DNA from: RUG11690 sp045616665
Lineage (GTDB): Bacteria; Bacteroidota; Bacteroidia; Bacteroidales; WCHB1-69
DNA length: 9,967 nucleotides
Direction of reading: 5' to 3'
NCBI GenBank assembly: GCA_045616665.1
Contig: JAZLHE010000006.1
Location: 1 to 9,967, forward strand
The notes below the pieces were generated by a model. It was not told the origin of the DNA, ran no database searches, and was given only the letters and a program-made list of their open reading frames with translations. Positions 1-9,200 of the stretch are shown in pieces (position 1 is the first letter of the stretch; every line of letters starts with the position of its first letter). Both the position numbers and the translations under genes were made by a program.

Positions 1-2
1 AT

Positions 3-152
3 GCGGCGGACGGGAAAAAGGTTCTGGACATGAACGGGAAGGGACAACGCCAATACCGTTTGGAGGGATGGGCGGAGACTTCCGGACACTACTTGATAGA
101 CATCGTGTCCGAGCTGGAGCGCAAGACCCTGAAAATGGTGGTAAACCGCTAA
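3..152 (+). CDS. C-terminal end of a probable secreted protein (T9SS-type sorting domain-like), 5' truncated
   Basis: Only the last 49 codons and the TAA stop are inside the window; the gene starts further left. Frame 3 is open from the first base. The ATG at position 1 is in another frame that stops after ten codons. The visible residues begin AADGKKVLDMNGKGQ and end with SGHYLIDI, a short charged turn, and TLKMVVNR. The pattern DGK-V, then SG-Y-I-I, then a final K-x-V strand is what T9SS type A C-terminal sorting domains look like, where the domain directs export across the outer membrane. A small beta-sandwich protein of the DUF3244 kind could end similarly, and 49 residues cannot separate the two. 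The gap to the next gene is only 53 bases, with no visible hairpin or good promoter, so co-transcription with the large toxin gene is possible. Confidence 0.6.
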   Translation, partial: AADGKKVLDMNGKGQRQYRLEGWAETSGHYLIDIVSELERKTLKMVVNR

Positions 153-205
153 TTTCCGTAAGATACATTAGGAAAGAAAAAATATTATACGCATAAATTT
201 TAGTC

Positions 206-3200
206 ATGAAACAGTACCTGCTGATGGTCATTGCGGCACTGACTGCCCTGATTGCCGCAATGTTGTCCGTGAATATCGCCACACACGGCCTCACCCACGA
301 ATATGAAAATCGAAGTCTCCCGAAACGGCATATCGTTCCCGAAACGTTTCACGCCATCGGAGAGTCTCCCGAACAGGAACCCGAACATACAGGAATGCCG
401 ACGACGTCGGCTGAAGGAACTGAACTTGACGAAGCAGCAACCCTGCCGCTGCCGTTGATGTCCATGGAGATGATGTCGGAGGTGGAACCGTCGCAGCTGC
501 CGCCGCTGGACGCGGGCATGGTGAACGTGACGGGAGGCAGGAACAATGTGGACTCACATACGGCCGGGTATCACGTTGACACCCATCCCGACGAGTTCGT
601 CATCAACGTGCCTTATGACCCCTCGCTACTCCCGCAGGGTTTCACCGAGGACGACATTCAGACATACGTCTATGATAAGCAGTACCATCGCTGGGTGGCC
701 ATACAGCGAGATTCCGTGAACATGGAGGAATTGCTGGTCTGCTCACGGTACAGGCCGTGGGAGAAAGGCCTGCCCCACACTCAGAATGACCTGAGCAACC
801 CGCAGGACGCGCTTGCTCAGGTGCAGGACATGATGTCGTTTGCCCCACAGGGCGATGGCGGCGGAGACTCCCCGCTGGACTTTGTCAACGCCGTGCTGAA
901 AACGCCCGAGATGCCGGAAACATCGGCCTATACGCCGACAAGCATCAAGGAGCTGAAGGCAGCCGACCCGTTGGAGGGTCTGACCCTGATGCAGCCACCC
1001 ACTGCCAACAATAGCGGCACGGCGAATATGAGCTATCCCATTGAGATACCCGCCGGGCGGCAGGGCATGCAGCCCAATCTGGCGTTGACCTATAGCAGCG
1101 GTGGCGGCAACGGATGGCTCGGTGTGGGCTGGGACATCTCCATCCCCTCCATCACGGTGGAAACCCGCTGGGGTGTGCCGAGGTATGATAGCCAAATGGA
1201 AAGTGAGGTGTATGTGTATGGGGGTGAACAGTTGGTGACGTACGACAGCACAGTTGGAGATTACCGTAAACTGCCTCACCGTACTAACCAGTGGACAAGC
1301 AGGTACGATCTTGACCATGATGGATACGAGCAGTTCTATCCCCGCAAGAACGAGGCCTTTGACAGCATAGTACGTCATGGAAATGGTCCCAGCAATTACT
1401 GGTGGAGCGTTACCCATAAGAACGGGGTGACGGACTATTATGGCGGGTATGCCTCAGATAGTAGCATGAATAACAACTGTGTGTTGCGTACAGGAGATAA
1501 CAATACCTCTGGTGCCATCGCCCACTGGGCATTGGCGGAGAGTGTCGACCCGTTCGGGAACAGTGTGAGATATTACTATGATATTGAGTATAATGCTGGA
1601 ATTAGTGGCAGTAATATCGAGGGCAAGCAGATATATCTAAACAATATACGTTACACAAATCATCCGGATGCTCCTTCACATTACAGTGTCTCCTTCGTGA
1701 GAAAAACAGGAAGGAATGATGTGATCATTGCAGCCAACAGGGGTTTTAAGGAGGTGACAGCAGATATACTTTGCTATGTGGAGATTAAATTCGACAGTAC
1801 TGTCATCCGACGATACTTGTTTTGCACAGAAAACGAGAGGGAGTCACAGTACAAGACCCGTCTGACGGATGTCGTCAGGATTGACGATATATGGGACTTT
1901 ACAGGTTGTGACATGACATGGGGTGATATAAACAAATGGAATTTTTCAGGTACCCGCACCCACTTTGATTATTTTGATGCGCCTTCGGGGAACTCCATAT
2001 TTGCCTCGCCTCAATCAAATAACTTGGACAATGATGACATCAAAGCCATATTTATCACCCAACCATTCAACAATAGCGAAGGGAAATCCACAGCGTTAGG
2101 CAGCACCAAAGGCAAAAACTGGAGTCTTGGTGGGACCGCATCAGTGGGAGTGGGTTTCAATGTATGCATGACAACAGTCAGTGTCGGAGGTAATTTTGAC
2201 TATAGCCGCTCGGCAAGCGAAGGGATGCTGACACTGATAGACCTTGACGGGGACGGTCTGGCTGACAAGGTGTTCAAAGATGGCAACAAGGTCTGTTATC
2301 GTAAAAGACTGCAGACTGCAAATGAAAGCATCGCTTATGGCCCCAAACAGGAGATTGCTGGTGTGAGTGATTTTCTGAAGGAAAGCAGCAGCTCTACTAC
2401 CTGGGGACTGCAGGCATCCGCGATTGTCTCATTCAGCGCTGGCTGGCCGACGACCACATCCACGACTACCACCTATTTTGCGGATGTGAACGCTGACGGT
2501 CTTCCTGATTTGATTACGGAGGGTGGGGTGCTATTCAATACCACACAGCCTGGAGGTTCTGTCACATTCAAACCATATAGCCAGATATTGGGGGAACAGA
2601 CGAATTTCGATGACAATGAACCAATCACAGTGAATTCCGCCCTTCCTTGCGAGCAGTTTATTTTTGATGGGGCAGTCAATGACAGCATTGCCTGCGGGGA
2701 GTATTGGAAATTCGACAGCTATTATGAGATAAAATCATGTCACCCGGAACAATATGAGCCTTTGCGTGTTCTTTTTGACAGTCTTCTCAACACAGGGGAG
2801 TATGTTGTAAGCTATGCTTATGAAGAGATGGACAGTGCCAGTTATCAGCCCGAGTGCTACCATCCGGTGAAATTCTGGTTATACACCAAAGCCATACGTT
2901 GCAATTCCTTGCCGTTAGATCCTGATGTGGATGCGGTGAAGGTTTGGGTTGCTCCCAAAGCAGGCCAAATAGAAATCTCCTCGGAGTTCAGACTATTGGA
3001 AGACTCTTCAGAGAGCCGAATCCAGTCAAGGCTGGTGGATGGGGTGAGATATACTATCCAGCATAACAGTGCCCCGTATGTGGTGAACGACACATTGCAT
3101 TCCACCAGTGCTGTGGAACTGATTTCCGAAGCCATCGCCAAGAGTGACTACGATCCGCATCCGTACATGGACACCATATCTGTGAAAGAGGGAGACCTGT

Positions 3201-6200
3201 TGTTTTTCAGGTTGCAGTCGCAGGGGAACCGCTCGTTTGATGTGGCGGACTGGCAGCGGAATATCCGATACCTGGGAGCAAACCCTGGAACGGACCAGTA
3301 TGGATTGGATACGAACCGCTATTCCTCATCGGGAGATTTCACCGTATCCGGACAGCATTATTTCCAGGCGCACATGACAGGCAGTTCTGCCCAGATACAG
3401 ATTCATATCAAAGCTGCTGACACGCTCGGAAATGACGCTTCCCTGGAGGTGTGGCTGCCATCATCATATACGCCGAATCCTGAAGTGTATCCTATTTATC
3501 CCGGCCAAGATGATGTCTTTGAAATCACTATTCCATATCTTTACGAGAATGACGTAGTCCGTTTTCTTGCCAATTCCACAGGGGGAACAAATTGGGGTGC
3601 AGTGGAGATACGTCCGCATATAGAGTACGCCTATTGGGATTCCTCCTCGGGCAACACCATTTATGACACATTGGACTATTATCCTCCTGTTAATATTGAT
3701 TTCAACAATTACAAGAGAACCGAAATTGACTCCTTGGAACATAAACTTTTTGGTCCTCTGTATCGTGGTTGGGGACAGTTTGCGTACAACAACAATGACA
3801 CCAACTCTGTCATTACGGACTCGATAGACATATCCGCATTGATTATAGACCCCATCCTTTTGTCGAACAATCCCAGTGATTCAGCCAACATATACAGCTC
3901 GCCCAATGTGGATTCCAACTCCACACAAGAGGAGGCTACGGCTGATTATGACGCGCAGCACATGTACAATCCGCTGTCGAACTCCACAAGGTGGATAGAG
4001 ATGCAAGCCGAGAGCCGTTATTGGGCATGGGTGGGTTACGGTAACATCAATTATATGATGCGCGACACGGTGACCAATACCCGTTTGCCAGGCTTGGCCA
4101 GTGCACCTGAGACATCGGATATTCCCGAATATGACCATCCTGTTCCCCAGCCGACAGAAACGGGCAACAGGGCTCTTATCCTACCAAAGACAGTGCGCAA
4201 GCAGAATGTATCAAAGTTGCGCAATTTGTCCCTGAATCTTACGGTTCCCGTTGTACCCATTTCCACAGGTTCCTCAAATTCCAATGGTGAGAACGTGATA
4301 CTGACGGACTATATGGATTTGAACGGTGACCGCTATCCTGATTTTGTCGGGGAGGTGAATGTGCAATACTCCATGCCTTGGGGTGGTATCGGAACATTAC
4401 AGTCTCTTTCGCCGCATGTGACAGGTGTGTCAGGTTCTGGAACCCATTCGGGAGGAACCACTTTTGGCGCAAGCTACAGCATGCCGACCCGAGGTACATC
4501 GAACAATCCCAAAACCTCAAAAATCAGTTTTGACGGCCAGGGCAGTCTTAGCGCAACCATAGGAAACGGAAGCGATAACACCGATTATACTTTCATGGAT
4601 GTGAACGGGGATGGTCTGCCTGACAAGGTGACCAACAGTGGCGGTGTGGCTTTGAACATCGGCTATTCGTTCCTGCCGTATGAAAACTGGAACAGTGATT
4701 ACATACGCAAAGGGAAAAGCACGAACGAGGGTTTGAGTATCGGCTTGGGAAGCGTCAACATTGCCCAGGCCAGCATCAGCGGTGGTGTGGGGTTGAACAG
4801 TTCGGAGAACAGGACTGAAGACATGCTGATGGACTTCAATGGTGACGGCCTGCCTGACATGGTGTCAAAAGTCGGGAGTGCCTTGAAAGTCAGCTACAAT
4901 TACGGCAATGGACAATGGTCTCCTTGGGAAACCGTATCGGGATTGTCCGACATGTCATACGGCACATCATACAGCGAGTCTGTCAACGCCGGAGTCACCT
5001 TGGGCTTCACTTTCTGCGGTTTCTTCAAGGTCAATGTGGGAGTCCAGGTCGCACCGTACAACCGCACATTCAGCAAGGACAGGGTACAGCTTACCGACAT
5101 CAACGGTGATGGTTACATTGATTATGTGACTTCCGATAGCGAGGGTAACATGACCGTACGGTATAACCAGACGGGCAAGACAAATCTCCTCAGGAGAGTT
5201 GCCAATTTCACGGGCAGTACCATAGATATGGATTATGCCATGTCGCAGTCATCTTTCGAGAAACCCCAGCGTGCGTGGACTCTGTCAAGCGTGATGGTGG
5301 CGGACAGCAGTTCTCCTTTGACAGGAAATGTCTCCCATACGGAATTCACGTATGAGTATCCTCATTACGACCGCAATGAGCGTATGGACTATGGATACAG
5401 AAAAGTCACCACCAAACAGTACGACACTGATGGCGGCGACACACTGTACCGTTATACAGTGGAAGAATACGAGAACCGCATTTTCAACAAGAGAGGCCGG
5501 AAGACTCGCGACTGTGTATATGATGCGGCAGGAAGACCCTATGTGGAGCATTTGTATGAAGCGATTGTGTACGATTTCGCCGGAAGCGTCATTTCGGACG
5601 ACAGCTGTGCCAGAGCAGACGTGTACGTGGCCAACGAGGCAACACTGACCAATTACTACGAGGGACAAAACGCCCCACGAATAACATCAAGAGTTGGATA
5701 CATTTATGACAACAAACGTAACATCACGCAATACACCCATTTCGGAGACACTACCCGTCACGACGAGTATTTCAAGGCCGAAATAAATTATGCACAGGGT
5801 ATGCCGCACAACCTTGTCGCACTACCCATACAGATAGAGGTGACCGATCAGACCGGAAACTTGTTGCGTAAGCGTACGGCAATATATACCTCGACAGGAA
5901 AATTGGAACAGCTCACACACCACAACAACACATACAATGCGGAATATAGATTTAAATATGACCAATATGGAAACCTGGCCTATGTGCTACTGCCAGAAAA
6001 CCAAAACGGACAGAGACTGGAGTATGAATATCGGTACGACACCGTTGTCCATACCTATCCTGTCAGTGTTGACAACCTGTCGCTCGGCTTCCATTCCACG
6101 GCAAGCTACGATTTCAGGTTTGGCAAGCCCACTAAGACCATTGACGTAAACGGAAACGAAATTTGGTATTCATACGATTTCCTTGGAAGAACTTCCACAA

Positions 6201-9200
6201 TAACGGCTCCGTACGAGCAGGACAACAACGTCCCCTATACCATAAAAATGCAATATTTCCCCAAAAATTACAGCAAAGTCAATATTTTTGGAACAAATAC
6301 GTCCCAAAGTTACGCCATAACTCACCATTATGACCCTCAACACCCCACCGACAACATTGTCACCACGATAATGACTGACGGCTGGGGACGCCTGTTACAG
6401 ACCAAGAAGGACGCAGCGATTAACGGTCTGGAAAGGAGCATCGTGTCGGGAAAGGTCGTTTATGACTGCTTTGGAAGGACGGTGGAACAGTACCATCCCT
6501 TTACCGAGGATACGGTCTTAAGGTCAAGCTATAATGCGTTTTATGATTCTTCCACGAAGACATTGACGCAGTACGACATCCTCGACCGCCAGACCCGTGT
6601 TGAGTTACCTACCAACGAGGTAACCGCGACGAATTACGGTTTTGACAACTTCGGAGGAAAAACATACTTCTCCACCATTACCACGGATGCCCTAAACAAT
6701 AGCTTGCAGGTGCTGAAAGGCACCCTCGGACAGCAGGTAAAACAGGTTGCGCCCCATAACACGACAACCCTTTTTGAGTATGACTGCCTGGGACAGTTGA
6801 AAAAAAGCACTGACCCTGACGGGTTTGAGACCTTTTACGAATACGATATGTTCGGACAGATGATTCACCGCAAGCATCCCGATGCGGGGAATGACAAATA
6901 TGAGTACGATCCTGCGGGAAATTTAATCAGGCATTTGAACGAAATGGGAGAAGTTCTTAACTACCGATATCATTATAACCAACTGACAGACATTTTTTGC
7001 TCCCATTACCCAGGCAACAACGTACACTACGAGTATGGCACGGCAGCCGATACCAATACCAATGCGGTGGGCAAGGTGGTCTTGCAGGAAGACGCTTCCG
7101 GATGGCAAACGTTTTCTTACGGCAAATTGGGTGAAGTTACGCAAAATATTCGTACTTTTGCACTGCCATTTGAAAACTGGCCATATACCTTTGTCATGAA
7201 TTTTGGATACGACAGCTGGAACCGCCTACAATATATGATTTATCCCGATGGGGAAAAGGTAAGCTATGGATACGACCACGGCGGCATGCTCAACAGCATT
7301 ACGGGACTCCAAAACGGCTCGTCGTACAAGTACCTTGACAGCATCCTATACAATGAGTTTGAACAGAAGGATGAAGTTTATTACGGAAACGGAACAAGAA
7401 CATCCTATAAGTACGATATTCTGCGAAGACTTGTATGGTTGTATTCTCAAACATCTGCGGGAGAGCCGATGCAGAGCATTGACTATTCCTACGATGCCGT
7501 GAGCAACATCGTCTCTATCGACAACACCGCCGGAATGCTTTCCAACGGCTTGGGAGGAAAATACCAAAACATATACACGTACGATGACTTATATAGACTT
7601 GAACAGGCCAAAGGCAATTGGTACGGAAACAATCCCGTAGGTTACAATCTGGAAATGCGATATATGCCAAACGGGCGCATTGCACAAAAAAATCTCGATG
7701 CGGATACCTATACGCAAACACCCTTTTCCAGTAACCAGTCCACCGTCCATTATCGTAATAACTACCACTATGACAATCCTATCCAGCCTAACACCCTTAC
7801 CCACATAGCCAATGGTACAATTCAGGATTTCAATTGGGACGTGAAAGGCAACCTCGTCTTTCATCACCGAGACGAAGAGCCCTTGAACCGTTCCTTCTGT
7901 TGGGATGATCAGAATCGGTTACAGGGAGTTAAGGATGACAGATTTCTGTCTTACTACCTTTACGATGCCAATGGCGACAGGGTATATAAGCTGACTGGAA
8001 AGTTGGCCGCCCAGAACATAAACGGTAACTGGCAATACTACCACTATATGGATAGACCAACCCTTTATGCTTCCCCATACGTGGTAACCAACCGAAAGGG
8101 CTACACCAAGCACTATTATGCCGAGAACGAGCGCATTGTAAGCAAAATTGGCGGCGGAGGATTGTACGACATTGACCGGAACGACAATCCTGAAATGTTT
8201 GCCACACATTGCCAACGTTCAATATGGCATTTCAATCAGGTAATTGAGTGTCTTGAAACGCAAGTAGAGGTGTCAGAATTCCCTCTAAAATTCCTTTACG
8301 ATTGGAAGAATAAAATTAATGAAGAAAAAGATTGTTATTGGTATCACCCCGACCATCTTGGTTCCTCCTCATGGATAACCTACTCAGACGGTTCTGCCGT
8401 GCAACACCTGCACTATATGCCATGGGGTGAGGACTTTGTTGACCAGCGGAGTACTGGTTGGAATGCCCGTTTCACCTTCTCAGCGAAAGAACGCGACATC
8501 GAGACGGGCTTAAGCTACTTTGGTTCAAGATATTACAGCTCCGATTTGAGCATTTGGTTGAGTGTTGACCCGCAAGCCTCGAAATACCCTGGTTTGAGTC
8601 CGTATGTTTATTGCGCCAATAACCCGATAAAGCTGGTGGATCCAAATGGGGAAGAGTGGGTAGATGCTGATGGAAATGTAATAAAAGATCATAGTAGAGT
8701 CAAAGTATATATTTTCTATGATCCCAATTCCTTTAAGAAGCAATCTTTGAAAATGTACAAAGATGCCGAAAAGAAATATGGTAAGGGCAGTGTAGCACTT
8801 AGCAATGTTACAACAGAAAAAGAATTCGCTCAAGATTGGGGGAATATGGCAAGTTCGGATATTCGTGAAGTAAATTTGAATTACCATGGTTCAAATCAAG
8901 CATTGCATTTGGACAATGGTGGAACCGAATATATAACATCAACAGGAAATGAAAAAACAAATAAATCAGGGGAAGGTGCTAAAAATGTTCAAGATTTACC
9001 TATTCCGCTAGGAAATATATCTAAAGCGCAGTTGAATATAAACAGTTGCCATTCTAATAGTACAACTCAACGCCCCCTTAAAGGAACGAAACAAACATTA
9101 ATGCAAGCATTTGCAAGTACGTTTGATTTTATGTCAGTAAGAGGAACTTCTGCCGGTGTTAGTTATAATTTATTCACCAAACAGCCTGAACCACAACATC

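Noticed and set aside
195..202. TAAATTTT as a -7 promoter element for the large gene
   Set aside because: It misses the final G and ends only three bases before the ATG, leaving no room for a transcription start and leader. The TTTCCGTAAGATAC at 153-166 is also too far from the consensus.
743..1417. 224-residue open frame on the minus strand
   Set aside because: It lies wholly inside the well-supported SpvB-encoding part of the large gene, in a GC-rich stretch where opposite-strand frames stay open by chance, and its translation shows no domain.
5328..5648. 106-residue alternative plus-strand frame, and the smaller ones at 4908-5129
   Set aside because: They are out of frame inside the large gene, which is continuous with recognisable TcdB-middle and YD segments there, and their translations look like shadow sequence.
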